Assembly: GCF_004349265.1 (NCBI RefSeq)
Contig: NZ_SMFL01000006.1
Location: 354,521 to 414,268 of the forward strand
Direction of reading: 5' to 3'
DNA length: 59,748 nucleotides
Origin: Dyadobacter psychrotolerans
Lineage (GTDB): Bacteria > Bacteroidota > Bacteroidia > Cytophagales > Spirosomataceae
Below are positions 8,981-18,048 of the stretch, in pieces (the stretch's first letter is position 1; the number at the start of each line of letters is the position of its first letter). Below the pieces are notes generated by a model. It searched no databases, was not told where the DNA came from, and saw nothing but the letters and a program-made list of their open reading frames with translations. Position numbers and translations under genes: made by a program.

Positions 8981-10000
8981 TTAGTCTTCAAGAATGTTGG
9001 CCATAAAAGTACTTTTTGTCCCGATTGCGATCAGCAAAAACAGAACAGCCCAGTACAGATAAACCCGATAAAAATCACTGATGTCCCGCGAAACGACGTT
9101 CCGGGATTTAACCTTTTCGATCTGATCGATCTGGTTAAAAACCGCGCCCAGCGCCTTGTTATCCGTTGCACGAAAATACTTCCCTTTTCCTAAACCTGCA
9201 ATATTCTGAAGTTCGTTTTCATCCACTGCTGCGGTTGAAATGTTCAGAGAATCAGAGGACGACTTCTTTTTAACAGTTCCGACAGAAATGGTATAAACTT
9301 TAACTCCGAAAGCTTTTGCCAGTTGAGTTGCTGTTGTTGGGTCAAGGTTACCGGAAGTATTGTCTCCGTCGCTGATCAGTATCGCCACTTTGCTGTCGCC
9401 CTGGGTTTCACGCATCCTGTTTACGGCAACGGCCAGTGCGCTTCCGATGGCCGTTCCGGCGGTAGGGATCATATCCGGTTTAATTTCATCCAGAAAACCA
9501 TAGAGCAATTCATAATCTGTCGTCAGCGGGCAAAGCGAAACAGCCTCTCCCGCAAAAATGATCAGACCAATGCGATCCTGTAAACGTCCTTTAATAAATT
9601 GTCGTGCAACCTGCTTGGCAGCTTCCAGCCTGTTTGGGCTCAAATCTTTTTCCATCATGGAATCTGAAATATCCATCAAGAGCATAATGTCTATCCCCTC
9701 CGAAAAACGATCCGTACGTTCAGAAATAATCTGTGGCCGGGCAAGAGCCGTCAACATAAGGCAAATTGCCAATCCTACACATACGGGCTGCACAAAACGA
9801 AGTAATGTCAGCCAGTTTCTTCCCTGATTTACCGAGTGAAAGGTGATGACAAGCCGTTGTTTATGCTTTCGGTGAAAAGCATTCCGAAGCCAAAACAAAA
9901 GAGGCACAAATGGTATCAGGTATAAAAAGTAGGGATACACCCATTCGTATGACCGCAAAATGTCATATCCAAACCACTTTAAAGAAAACCATTGCTCCAT
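8981..10000 (-). CDS. VWA domain membrane protein (BatA-like)
   Basis: 339 residues. Two N-terminal membrane segments (~18-38 and ~62-85), a von Willebrand A domain (~100-300) with an intact MIDAS motif in LLMDISDSMMEKDLSPNRL, and a C-terminal segment near YLYWAVLFLLIAIG. BatA-type proteins sit in the inner membrane of Bacteroidota beside DUF58 and MoxR ATPase genes and are thought to act in envelope stress or aerotolerance. Here the upstream neighbours are a Bat-like membrane protein and DUF58, but batB, batC, batD and moxR are not adjacent, so this is a reduced version. Confidence 0.88.
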   Translation of the reverse strand: MEQWFSLKWFGYDILRSYEWVYPYFLYLIPFVPLLFWLRNAFHRKHKQRLVITFHSVNQGRNWLTLLRFVQPVCVGLAICLMLTALARPQIISERTDRFSEGIDIMLLMDISDSMMEKDLSPNRLEAAKQVARQFIKGRLQDRIGLIIFAGEAVSLCPLTTDYELLYGFLDEIKPDMIPTAGTAIGSALAVAVNRMRETQGDSKVAILISDGDNTSGNLDPTTATQLAKAFGVKVYTISVGTVKKKSSSDSLNISTAAVDENELQNIAGLGKGKYFRATDNKALGAVFNQIDQIEKVKSRNVVSRDISDFYRVYLYWAVLFLLIAIGTKSTFMANILED

Positions 10001-10003
10001 AAA

Positions 10004-10999
10004 TTAAGGTAGGGGATTATCCAGGATCTGCCTGCGCTTGCTGCGGTACAACCGGGTAGCCCCGCTTTTTAAAACTTCCAGAAAAACATCCATGTTTTTG
10101 GATTTCACCTGCCCGTAAATAATTCCATCCATATTTTTCAGTGCTTCTGCTAAAGCGTCATCCGGCATGTTGTCCATAATTTCCCTGGTAGTGTAAGTTG
10201 CAAAAGGCTTTTTTTCCAGCCTTTCCAGGTAATTTTTCCAAACGATGATCGCACTTTCAGCGTCTTTGATATTATTTTTTTCTCTTGCATTCCGGAGCAG
10301 CCGATTAAAAGAGCGGAGATATTCAAAATGACGTCTCTGAAGTTTTATCAGCCTCCATTGTTTATAAATATCCTTTCCAAAAACCCAGTAAATGGCACCT
10401 GTTACACCGATAATCAGTGCCAGAGAACCGATTAATATTGAAAAATTAAATTCGCTGCTTAACGGAATGAGTGCTGTTTCAGGTCGTAAAGCATTTGGTT
10501 TACTGACCGGATCTATGTTGCTTTTTTTTAGAAAAATAGAATCCCTGGCTGTAAAAACTGTTGTGCAGTCCTTTTTCTCATAAACGTAAATCGGTACGCG
10601 TAATACCTGAGAGGGAGAAACATCAAAAGTAACCAGCTGATAAATGGCACTGTCCAGCGTTATTTTTCCGGCTTCATCTGTGCTTGAAGGAAAACTCTTG
10701 CGGGAAATAATTTCAAATGGTGAATAATTAAAAGAAGAATCGGGAAAGAAAACCTCCTTTGCCGGTGCATGGCGGCAGCTCAAAGTATATAAAAAGGGTT
10801 TACCTACCTCGATGCTGTCTGTCAGGAATTTGCCTTTAACACTGACTTTTTGCGCCGAAACAGGGTTTGCTGCTACTATAAAAAGTACGCAAACGAATCT
10901 TAAGCTTACTGCATTCAGGAACCTTTGATAGGGTCGTTTTTCAATCCGCATGGACAAAAAGTAATCCATCACAGTTATCAGAATCCTTTTTAAGCGCAT
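10004..10999 (-). CDS. Bat-operon membrane protein, unknown family
   Basis: 331 residues from the ATG at 10999, one base after the DUF58 stop. An internal ATG at 10951 would give a cleaner signal peptide (MRIEKRPYQRFLNAVSLRF.., cut near PVSA-QKV). The exported part (~50-200) looks like beta-rich BatD/DUF4381-type sequence (VSVKGKFLTDSIEVGKPFLYTL). A membrane segment follows (FSILIGSLALIIGVTGAIYWVFG), then a basic, helical cytoplasmic tail of about 130 residues. It sits between DUF58 and the VWA gene, the position often held by BatD-like or DUF4381 proteins. Exact family not certain; start uncertain. Confidence 0.7.
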   Translation of the reverse strand: MRLKRILITVMDYFLSMRIEKRPYQRFLNAVSLRFVCVLFIVAANPVSAQKVSVKGKFLTDSIEVGKPFLYTLSCRHAPAKEVFFPDSSFNYSPFEIISRKSFPSSTDEAGKITLDSAIYQLVTFDVSPSQVLRVPIYVYEKKDCTTVFTARDSIFLKKSNIDPVSKPNALRPETALIPLSSEFNFSILIGSLALIIGVTGAIYWVFGKDIYKQWRLIKLQRRHFEYLRSFNRLLRNAREKNNIKDAESAIIVWKNYLERLEKKPFATYTTREIMDNMPDDALAEALKNMDGIIYGQVKSKNMDVFLEVLKSGATRLYRSKRRQILDNPLP

Positions 11000-11000
11000 T

Positions 11001-11891
11001 TTATAATGACGGTGCTGCTGTTTTTGAATAACGGCGGACCTTAAATAAATGGATAAGGCCGGGAACATAATCTTCCTGGGTGTTAATGGCAATGTAATCC
11101 GCTCTGTTTTGATGACATATTTTCTCTAATTCCGAACTTCTTTTTTTAAAACGGCCGGCCATATCTTCACGATATTCCTTGGAAGAAGTATTTACCCAGA
11201 CAGTACTTTGCTTTTCAGCATCATAAAGCGGAATGATACCCAGGCTCGGCAGATTTGTTTCCCTTACATCATATAAATGAATGACAATGACATCATGCTT
11301 GCGACAGAGTGCTTTCAGGTTATGATGATAGTTCTGGTCAATAAAATCGGAGATCAGAAATACAAGGCTGCGGCGCCTGAGGACGTTTAATGTTACTAAA
11401 ATCGCTTCACCAATATTGGTCTGTGCGGAAGCGGGAATTAGTTTATACAATTCAGAAATAACGCCATAAGCATGCTTCATTCCGTCAGATGGCCTGAAGT
11501 ACCTTTCATTTCTATCCGAAAAACAAAGTAATCCCACTCTTGTGGCTTCCTGAATTGCAGACAATGTCAGCACGCCGCAAATTTCCTTAGCTATATCAAT
11601 TTTAAGTTTTTTAATTTCTCCAACCTGCTGGGAAGCACTCACATCCAGCATGAAAAAGGCCGTTTGTTCTTTATCTTCCTTAAATATCTTTACAAAAGTA
11701 CCATGTCCCTTTGCCGAAGTATTCCAGTCAATCGCCCGTACATCGTCTCCATACTGGTAGAGGCGAAGGTCATCAAATTCAAGACCCGAACCTTTAAATA
11801 CAGAATGAAAGTTGCCATGGCGTTCACTGGTAACAGCTTTTCGCATGCGTATTTCGTACTTCCGAAGTTTGCTCAAAAACTGTGTAAACAT
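11001..11891 (-). CDS. DUF58 domain protein
   Basis: 296 residues. It has the DUF58 hallmark GSGLEFDDLRLYQYGDDVRAIDWNTSAK (residues ~30-57), then a VWA-like fold with FFMLDVSASQQVG and VFLISDFID. DUF58 proteins are found with MoxR AAA ATPases and VWA membrane proteins; a chaperone or metal-loading role has been suggested but is not settled. First gene of the minus-strand operon that continues with the membrane protein, BatA-like protein and rnhB. The usual moxR gene is not upstream; a divergent lipoprotein gene begins 69 bases away. Confidence 0.92.
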   Translation of the reverse strand: MFTQFLSKLRKYEIRMRKAVTSERHGNFHSVFKGSGLEFDDLRLYQYGDDVRAIDWNTSAKGHGTFVKIFKEDKEQTAFFMLDVSASQQVGEIKKLKIDIAKEICGVLTLSAIQEATRVGLLCFSDRNERYFRPSDGMKHAYGVISELYKLIPASAQTNIGEAILVTLNVLRRRSLVFLISDFIDQNYHHNLKALCRKHDVIVIHLYDVRETNLPSLGIIPLYDAEKQSTVWVNTSSKEYREDMAGRFKKRSSELEKICHQNRADYIAINTQEDYVPGLIHLFKVRRYSKTAAPSL

Positions 11892-11959
11892 AGGTTTTGC
11901 AAAAAAATTACCACCTTTGTGTCATAATCATCCTAAACAAAGATAGGTATTTGAGAGTT

Positions 11960-12334
11960 ATGATCAGACGCACAGTGAATTTCTCATTTCTTTCCTTACT
12001 TTTGATGATATGCCTGGTCTTTAATTCCGGATGTTCATCGGATGAAAAGCCACCAAAGGACACATTATCTCAGGAACAAATGGCATCGATCCTTACTGAT
12101 ATCCATATTGCGGAATCAAGGGTTACAAGGATGCAGCTTAAATCATCAGATTCTTCGCTGATGGTTTTTAACAAATTAAAACAGGACATCTGGAAAAAAT
12201 ATAAAGTGGATACGCTGAATTACCGTAACAGTTATACCTTTTATATGACTCACCCCAAACAGATGTCTCAGATTTACGAAAAAGTAAATAAAAAAATAGA
12301 ATCACGGGAGAAAAGTAACAATTTTAAGCCTTAG
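11960..12334 (+). CDS. DUF4296 lipoprotein
   Basis: 124 residues from the ATG at 11960. A signal peptide (MIRRTVNFSFLSLLLMICLVFNSGC) ends in a Cys that is probably lipidated, although the lipobox (NSGC) is relaxed as is common in Bacteroidota. The mature part has LSQEQMASILTDIHIAESRV and Y..SYTFYMTHPKQMSQIYEKV, the pattern of DUF4296, an outer-envelope lipoprotein family of unknown function in this phylum. Divergent from DUF58; a glycosyltransferase gene follows after 17 bases. Confidence 0.85.
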   Translation: MIRRTVNFSFLSLLLMICLVFNSGCSSDEKPPKDTLSQEQMASILTDIHIAESRVTRMQLKSSDSSLMVFNKLKQDIWKKYKVDTLNYRNSYTFYMTHPKQMSQIYEKVNKKIESREKSNNFKP

Positions 12335-12351
12335 GTAATTTCCTTCTTCTT

Positions 12352-13134
12352 TTGTCAGAACTCAACACAAACCCGCCATTAGCTGTGAACGATAGCATTG
12401 TTGTTATTCCAACCTACAACGAGATTGAGAATATTGAAGCAATTATTCGCAAAGTATTTAGTCTTAGTAAACCATTTCATGTTTTGATCATCGATGACGG
12501 CTCTCCCGACGGAACAGCCAATATCGTTAAAAGCCTGATGACGGAATTCAGCGGATCACTGCATCTTGAAGAAAGAAAAGGCAAATTAGGCTTAGGTACT
12601 GCTTACATTCATGGTTTCAAATGGGCCATGAAGAGGGGTTATGTATATATTTTTGAAATGGATGCTGATTTTTCACATCCACCTGAAGATCTCCTGCGTT
12701 TATATCACGCCTGCGCAGTAGAAAAACATGATGTAGCAATCGGCTCGAGATACATCACCGGAGTTAACGTTGTAAACTGGCCAATCAACAGGGTTCTGAT
12801 GTCCTACTTTGCAGGATATTATGTACGAATGATTACCGGAATGCCGATTATGGATCCCACGGCAGGATTTATCTGTTACACCAGCAAAGTTTTGGAAACC
12901 ATTAATCTGGACAATATCCGGTTTATCGGTTACGCCTTTCAGATTGAGATGAAGTTCAATTCATGGAAATACGGATTTGATATTACCGAAGTGCCCATCA
13001 TTTTTACAGACAGAACCAAGGGTGCCTCCAAAATGTCCCGAGGAATTTTTAAAGAGGCGATCCTGGGTGTGATAAGCCTTAAAATCAACAGCTATTTTAA
13101 ACGTTATATTCCTAAGACGCCAGTTCAGCAATAG
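12352..13134 (+). CDS. Polyprenol monophosphomannose synthase-like GT2
   Basis: 260 residues. A GT-A family 2 glycosyltransferase with VVIPTYNEIENIEAII, LIIDDGSPDGTANIV, EMDADFSHPPEDLL and GSRYITG, closely following bacterial dolichyl/polyprenyl-phosphate mannose synthases. It should transfer a hexose from a nucleotide sugar to a lipid phosphate carrier on the cytoplasmic membrane face. No C-terminal membrane domain. The frame begins with a TTG at 12352 and has no ATG before the conserved N-terminus, so the start is uncertain. The 3' end overlaps the convergent amidohydrolase by 23 bases. Confidence 0.9.
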   Translation: MSELNTNPPLAVNDSIVVIPTYNEIENIEAIIRKVFSLSKPFHVLIIDDGSPDGTANIVKSLMTEFSGSLHLEERKGKLGLGTAYIHGFKWAMKRGYVYIFEMDADFSHPPEDLLRLYHACAVEKHDVAIGSRYITGVNVVNWPINRVLMSYFAGYYVRMITGMPIMDPTAGFICYTSKVLETINLDNIRFIGYAFQIEMKFNSWKYGFDITEVPIIFTDRTKGASKMSRGIFKEAILGVISLKINSYFKRYIPKTPVQQ

Positions 13135-14305
13135 CCAGCCAGCTCATCAGACCCGTTGAAATTTCTAGTGCAGATTCGTCAATATCGAAAGTTGGCGTAT
13201 GTACGCCTGATACTATTCCCCTGGCTTCGTTACGTGTTCCCAGCCGATAGAAGCAGGAATCAACAACCTGAGAATAAAAGGCGAAGTCTTCTCCCGCCAT
13301 CCAGAGATCAAGATCCACAATGTTTTCTGCACCCATATATTGCGTTGCGGCAGTTCTGATTCTACGCGTCAGTTCGGGATGATTTTTCAGGAAGGGGTAT
13401 CCGTGAACGATATCAAAAACACAGCTGCCGCCCATGGATTCGGCGATACCTTCCGCCAGTTTTTTCATTTTACCAAGTCCTTCTGCACGCCAGACTTCAT
13501 CCATACACCGCCATGTACCCTGAATCGTAACTTCGTCGGGAATGACATTGGTTACACCATCTGCAATAAAACGCCCGAATGAAAGTACCGCCGGATTTGC
13601 AGGATTTCGGTTGCGACTGATAATCTGCTGCAGTGCCACAATGATATGCGAAGCCATCAGCACCGGATCCACCAGTTGGTGCGGAGCCGCCGCATGGCCG
13701 CCTTTGCCCTTTACTGTCAGATAAAGTTCATCGGTGCTCGCCATGTACATGCCTTCCCTGAATCCGATTTTACCGACCGGAATATTTGGTGCAACATGCT
13801 GACCAACCATACTGGCCGGCCGTGGATTCTCAAGCACACCTTCTTTGATCATGAGAGAGGCCCCACCAGGCGCTTTTTCCTCTGCGGGCTGAAATACCAA
13901 TTTTATTGTCCCGTCAAATTCGTCCTTCAACTGGTGCAAAATTCTTGCAGTTCCCAGTAAACTGGATGTATGTACGTCATGCCCGCAAGCGTGCATCACA
14001 CCAGGAACAAGTGATTTATAAGGAACATCATTTGCTTCCAAAATAGGAAGAGCATCCATATCAGCCCTTAAGCCGACCGTTCTAGATTCTGCATTTCTCC
14101 CCTCAATAATAGCAACAACACCGGTTCCTGCAAAACCTTCCTGAGGATCGAGCCCAATAGCACGAAGTTGCTGTGCGACGTAACCTGCCGTTTTAAATTC
14201 TTCAAAAGAAAGTTCAGGATTACTGTGAAGATGGCGTCTGTGAGCGATAACCTGTGCTGACTGTTCTTTGGCAAGTGCCTTTATTTTTTCCTGAAGCTGA
14301 GACAT
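13112..14305 (-). CDS. M20 family amidohydrolase/metallopeptidase
   Basis: 397 residues from the ATG at 14305; a TTG 17 codons upstream is unlikely. Metal ligands are visible in LRADMDALPI, HACGHDVHTSSLLGTA, FQPAEEKAPGG and the C-terminal WMAGEDFAFYSQ. This is the M20D subgroup (hippurate hydrolase, IAA-amino-acid hydrolase and N-acetyl-diaminopimelate deacetylase relatives), which hydrolyses N-acyl amino acids. The substrate cannot be told from sequence. The inserted dimerisation domain (~185-300) is present. Single gene on the minus strand. Confidence 0.92.
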   Translation of the reverse strand: MSQLQEKIKALAKEQSAQVIAHRRHLHSNPELSFEEFKTAGYVAQQLRAIGLDPQEGFAGTGVVAIIEGRNAESRTVGLRADMDALPILEANDVPYKSLVPGVMHACGHDVHTSSLLGTARILHQLKDEFDGTIKLVFQPAEEKAPGGASLMIKEGVLENPRPASMVGQHVAPNIPVGKIGFREGMYMASTDELYLTVKGKGGHAAAPHQLVDPVLMASHIIVALQQIISRNRNPANPAVLSFGRFIADGVTNVIPDEVTIQGTWRCMDEVWRAEGLGKMKKLAEGIAESMGGSCVFDIVHGYPFLKNHPELTRRIRTAATQYMGAENIVDLDLWMAGEDFAFYSQVVDSCFYRLGTRNEARGIVSGVHTPTFDIDESALEISTGLMSWLAIAELAS

Positions 14306-14501
14306 AATGAAACCAGACTGTTTAAAAAGGGCGGTAATTTCCCGAATTGTCCCCAAAGGTACAAACTAAATAGAATCGGAGATAATGATGAAGACATCAG
14401 GGCACGGAATTATACCATTTGCGAAGAAGCCTCGTTTCTTTGAACGATCTTCAAAGAAAAAAAGTAATTTTGAAGCGATATATCAATAAGCAAAATACAA
14501 A

Positions 14502-15383
14502 ATGGATCATAAGGAGTTTTTAGAATCGCTGGTTTGTCCACTAACTGGCGGCACACTTACACTTGCCGAAGATGGCAAAACACTAACCAGTGCGGACGGT
14601 ATCATTTATGAAGTTGGCGAGACAGGTATCGTCAACATGTTATATCCCAAGGAGTTACTTCCCGGTGACGCCCGAGAACAATATCTTTATGATCAGGCAT
14701 TTCTTCGTTACGACAAAGGCGTTTCCTGGGTTTTTGAAACACTGAATCATTCGGATGAAGCTGCTACCCGTAAGTTCTTTATCGACCTGATGGAGCTAAA
14801 ACCGGGTATGAAGGCACTGGAAGTTGGCGCTGGAACCGGAAAAGATTCTGCACTTATTCTTGATAAAGTAAGACCCGGAGGAACGGCTGTATTGTCGGAC
14901 CTTTCTCCTAATATGCTTAAACTGGCTCAGGAAAAACTTTCTACTGAAGATGTAAATGTGCATTATTTCCTTGGAAACGGATCTTATTTGCCGTTTGCTG
15001 ACGATACTTTTGATGCCGTTTTCCATTTTGGAGGGATCAATACTTTTTCAGAAAGAAAAAGAGCGTTTGACGAATTGACCCGCGTTGTACGCCCTGGCGG
15101 CAAGGTTGTAGTTGGTGATGAAAGTGTGGCACCATGGTTACGGAATACCCCTACTTATGCTACTCTCTTAAAAGCAAACCCGCTTTTCCGTGCCGAAGTA
15201 CCTATTGAAGATGTGCCGGCAAACGTAGAAAATTTCAAATTACACTACGTTTTTGGAAACGCATTTTACATCATGGAGTATCGCGTAACAGCAAAAGCAC
15301 CTGAAGTAGATATCGACCTTCCTATTCCTGGAAAAGACTTTGTCGACAACTGGAGACTGCGGGCGGAGAAGGCTGTTGATTAG
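14502..15383 (+). CDS. SAM-dependent methyltransferase with Trm112-like N-terminus
   Basis: 293 residues. Residues ~8-50 (LVCPLTGGTLTLAEDGKTLTSADGIIYEV) resemble the Trm112/DUF343 zinc-ribbon-like fold, with only one Cys kept. A class I methyltransferase follows (~85-230), with motif I ALEVGAGTGKDS, then LSDLSPNMLKLAQ and the later D-A-V-F-H-F-G-G motif. The substrate is unknown. Followed by an inverted-repeat element and then a four-helix bundle gene. ATG start with no Shine-Dalgarno sequence. Confidence 0.85.
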   Translation: MDHKEFLESLVCPLTGGTLTLAEDGKTLTSADGIIYEVGETGIVNMLYPKELLPGDAREQYLYDQAFLRYDKGVSWVFETLNHSDEAATRKFFIDLMELKPGMKALEVGAGTGKDSALILDKVRPGGTAVLSDLSPNMLKLAQEKLSTEDVNVHYFLGNGSYLPFADDTFDAVFHFGGINTFSERKRAFDELTRVVRPGGKVVVGDESVAPWLRNTPTYATLLKANPLFRAEVPIEDVPANVENFKLHYVFGNAFYIMEYRVTAKAPEVDIDLPIPGKDFVDNWRLRAEKAVD

Positions 15384-15390
15384 GAGTATT

Positions 15391-15475
15391 TAGTTTACAG
15401 TTTTTAGTTCACAGTTTACCGTGCGCATAACGAGAATCTGGTAGTCATAAGTTTTTAGTAAACAGTTTTCAGTTC
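15391..15475. repeat. AGTTTACAG-type inverted repeat element, copy 2
   Basis: Begins TAGTTTACAGTTTTTAGTTC and ends AGTAAACAGTTTTCAGTTCG. Same arm sequences as copy 1. A short TAGTCATAAGT string occurs inside (near 15442) and again near 15514. Confidence 0.55.
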
Positions 15476-15586
15476 GAGGTGAGTATTGGATTTGTGAGCG
15501 CCTAGTCCTGTTAGTCATAAGTATTTGAAGACAAGTGTTCTTTATGATATTTGGTATCTTTGGCTTTGTAATAACTTTGCTTTTCG

Positions 15587-15967
15587 ATGGCTTACAGTGA
15601 TTTCAGAGATTTGATTGCGTTTCAAAAGGGGTTTGATCTTTCCATGAAAATATTTCAGTTGAGTAAAAATTTTCCTAAGGAAGAAAAGTTTTCTTTAACG
15701 GACCAGATTCGGAGAAGTTCGCGCTCTGTTTGTGCTAATATTGAGGCTTATCGTAAAAGAAGATACAAAGCTCATTTCATTTCCAAACTTTCAGATTCTG
15801 ATAGTGAAAACAGTGAGACACAGGTATGGTTATTATTCTCCAAAGAATGTGATTGTATAAACTCGGATACTTTTAATCTTCTTTACAGTCAAAGCAGAGA
15901 AGTAGGAAAATTGCTAACTTATATGATGGATCATCCGGAGAAATTTATTATCCCCGATAGAACATAA
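15587..15967 (+). CDS. Four-helix bundle protein (S23/IVP family)
   Basis: 126 residues. DFRDLIAFQKGFDLSMKIFQLSKNFPKEEKFSLTDQIRRSSRSVCANIEAY is the diagnostic first half of the family first found as 23S rRNA intervening-sequence-encoded proteins. The rest (KLSDSDSENSETQVWLLFSKECDCI) fits helices 3 and 4. Function unknown; such genes are scattered singly through Bacteroidota chromosomes. Here it is flanked by repeat elements on both sides (15391-15475 and 15977-16140), which may mean it moves with them (inference). Confidence 0.88.
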   Translation: MAYSDFRDLIAFQKGFDLSMKIFQLSKNFPKEEKFSLTDQIRRSSRSVCANIEAYRKRRYKAHFISKLSDSDSENSETQVWLLFSKECDCINSDTFNLLYSQSREVGKLLTYMMDHPEKFIIPDRT

Positions 15968-15976
15968 GTGGAACTA

Positions 15977-16020
15977 ATTAAACTCAAATAATTAGTTGCC
16001 GCCACGTATAAATTGTTTAC
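15977..16020. repeat. 44-base imperfect direct repeat, first copy
   Basis: Begins ATTAAACTCAAATAA and ends GTTTAC. About 35 of 44 bases match the copy at 16077-16120, giving a period of exactly 100 bases. Confidence 0.7.
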
Positions 16021-16140
16021 CGCACCGGCGGCCCGGTCAAGACTAAAAACTCAAGGAAAAGTTGTGCATAAAATTCATTAAACTCAAATAACCAGTTACA
16101 GCCACCTGTGAACTGTTTACTAACAACTAAAGACTTTAAA
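16010..16140. repeat. AGTTTACAG-type element, copy 3
   Basis: Contains GTTTACCG on the left (16015-16022) and GTGAACTGTTTACTAACAAC then TAAAGACTTT on the right (16108-16138), the arm sequences of the family. Overlaps the 44-base direct repeat. Confidence 0.5.
16077..16120. repeat. 44-base imperfect direct repeat, second copy
   Basis: Begins ATTAAACTCAAATAA, as in the first copy 100 bases upstream, and ends CTGTTTAC. It lies 22 bases before the next gene. Confidence 0.7.
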
Positions 16141-16142
16141 AA

Positions 16143-17078
16143 ATGTGGGTTAAAAAAGGAGTAGTATATAAACCGGACGGTACACTTGCTCATAGCTTAT
16201 CGCATGCTCAGGTTCCGTTTGCATATAAACATAAAGATTTTTTACGCATCTATTTTTCCTCCCGTGATGCGAGCGGACAGTCCCGCCCGACTTTCCTGGA
16301 TGTAGATTACGACGATCCTCAGAAGATTCTTTACATACACGACAAACCAATACTGGAACTCGGCGGACCGGGCGAATACGATGAAACCGGCGCTATGCCG
16401 TCCTGGTTTGTTGACATGCCAAATGGCGAAATCTGGCTTTATTATACCGGCTGGAACCGTACCTGGAACTCATACAGACTTTCGATGGGGCTTGCGGTAA
16501 GCACCGATGGCGGGCTTTCCTTCAAAAAAATGTTTGTTGGCCCGATTATGGATCGCAGCATAGAAAATCCGTTATGGGCAGCGCAGCCGTCAGTAATCCG
16601 TGAAGACGACGGAACATGGCGCATGTGGTACATTTCAGGTCATAAGTGTGAATACATTCACGGGTATCCTGAGCCATTTTACCGTGGGCAATCAGCAACT
16701 TCAAAAGACGGAATTCACTGGGATATCAGCGATGTTCCAACTTTGGAATTTGACGATTTCCTGCATGCAGTTGGACGGCCAAGTGTTTTCAAAGAAGACG
16801 GACTTTATAAAATGTATTATTCCTACCGTCATACCAGAGACTACCGCACGGACCGTAACCAAAGTTACCGCCTGGGTTATGCAGAGTCTGTTGACGGAAC
16901 AAACTGGGAGCGTAAAGACAACCTGGTTGGAATAGCAAAATCAGAAAATCCGGAAGATTTTGATTATCAGATGATCAATTACGCCAATTATTATACCCAT
17001 AACGGCAAAAAATATTTGCTGTACAACGGAAATGGTTTTGGTGCTGCCGGTTTTGCTTATGCTGTTTGGGAAGATTAA
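16143..17078 (+). CDS. Five-bladed beta-propeller glycosidase-like protein
   Basis: 311 residues, no signal peptide, so probably cytoplasmic. Repeated propeller-blade motifs are seen: LRIYFSSRD, IWLYYTGWN, GLAVSTDGGLSF, WRMWYISGH, GIHWD, YKMYYSYRH and KYLLYNGNGFG. These are typical of the GH43/GH32/GH130 superfamily, and the repeated S-x-D-G-x-x-x-x-x motifs are usual in this group. The exact family and whether it is catalytic cannot be fixed by eye. The neighbours (PhyH dioxygenase and two GT2) suggest a role with a surface glycan or nucleotide-sugar product. Confidence 0.75.
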   Translation: MWVKKGVVYKPDGTLAHSLSHAQVPFAYKHKDFLRIYFSSRDASGQSRPTFLDVDYDDPQKILYIHDKPILELGGPGEYDETGAMPSWFVDMPNGEIWLYYTGWNRTWNSYRLSMGLAVSTDGGLSFKKMFVGPIMDRSIENPLWAAQPSVIREDDGTWRMWYISGHKCEYIHGYPEPFYRGQSATSKDGIHWDISDVPTLEFDDFLHAVGRPSVFKEDGLYKMYYSYRHTRDYRTDRNQSYRLGYAESVDGTNWERKDNLVGIAKSENPEDFDYQMINYANYYTHNGKKYLLYNGNGFGAAGFAYAVWED

Positions 17079-17172
17079 TAATTGTTACAGACGCGACTGA
17101 CGAAGGTCATACGTTTGCACTTTACGAAATGATAGTTTTGAAGGTAATATCTTTTAAAAAGTTGATCATAAA

Positions 17173-17991
17173 ATGAGTACACTTCGCGAACAGTTTAATA
17201 AAGACGGATACATTCTTCTCAGAAATTTTCTGGATAAAGAAGAAATAAATGTGATCTATCAGGAAGCCCGGAAAATATTTGCAACACAGATCAAACATGT
17301 TACCGGTAAAACAGTTGACATCGATGACCGTGATGGTTTTGAAAATGCAATGTTTGAGTTTTTTGAAAAAGATTTTAATGCATTTGTCAATACCGGGAAA
17401 ACAGTACAGCATACTTTTTCGCTGCACAGACTTGGCCTTGATCCTAAGATTGAAAATTTATTAAAGGAAGTAGGTTTATCAAATCCGATTATCGGAGCAC
17501 GTGCAGCCATGCAGTTTAACAGTCGTTTTTTGTCAAAAGATGGCAGTAAACACTGGAAACTCGATGCGCATCAGGACTGGCGCACCGGGCAGGGTTCACT
17601 GGACAGTGCCGTGATTTGGTTTCCGATGGTAGATGCAGGTGCAGATATTGGTGCGTTACAGGTTATTCCAGGTAGCCATAAATCAGGTTTGCAGGAATCC
17701 AGCACTTCGGGTTATCAGGGAGGAATTACTTCAACTTTAAAAGAAACAGACTTTTTACAAACCGAATTTAAAGTTGGTGATATTCTGATTTTCTCCGCAT
17801 TTTTGATTCATCAGTCAGGAAACAACATTACGAACAACATACGCTGGTCGGTGCAACTTCGGTATAACAATCTTGACGAGCCCACTTTTATTGAAAGAGG
17901 TTATCCGATGGCCTATATCTACAAACCTGAAAGCGAGTTGGTTACACCTGATTTTCCTACAACAAATCAGCTTGTTGAGATATTCAGTTAA
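17173..17991 (+). CDS. Phytanoyl-CoA dioxygenase family (PhyH) protein
   Basis: 272 residues; a predicted 2-oxoglutarate/Fe(II) oxygenase that hydroxylates a small substrate. The iron triad is visible as H133-x-D135 (AHQDW) and H213 (LIHQSGNN), with the family P-G-S-H around residue 169. N-terminal DGYILLRNFLDKEEIN is also typical. The substrate is unknown; in sugar clusters this family often acts on carbohydrate or amino-acid moieties. It lies between the propeller protein and GT2 genes, all on one strand, and is followed by a hairpin terminator. Confidence 0.87.
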   Translation: MSTLREQFNKDGYILLRNFLDKEEINVIYQEARKIFATQIKHVTGKTVDIDDRDGFENAMFEFFEKDFNAFVNTGKTVQHTFSLHRLGLDPKIENLLKEVGLSNPIIGARAAMQFNSRFLSKDGSKHWKLDAHQDWRTGQGSLDSAVIWFPMVDAGADIGALQVIPGSHKSGLQESSTSGYQGGITSTLKETDFLQTEFKVGDILIFSAFLIHQSGNNITNNIRWSVQLRYNNLDEPTFIERGYPMAYIYKPESELVTPDFPTTNQLVEIFS

Positions 17992-18011
17992 TTTATTCTG
18001 ATTTATATTTT

Positions 18012-18043
18012 AAGCATCAGCCTTCATCCGGCTGGTGCTTTTT
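18012..18043 (+). terminator. Rho-independent terminator after PhyH gene
   Basis: AAGCATCAGCC (18012-18022) pairs with GGCTGGTGCTT (18030-18040), with two G-T pairs or mismatches, followed by T. It lies only 6 bases before the next ATG, so the GT2 gene may depend on read-through. Confidence 0.7.
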
Positions 18044-18048
18044 AGCTT

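Noticed and set aside
15391..16140. Insertion sequence around the four-helix bundle gene
   Set aside because: No transposase and no matching terminal inverted repeats with target duplication; only short dispersed repeat elements.
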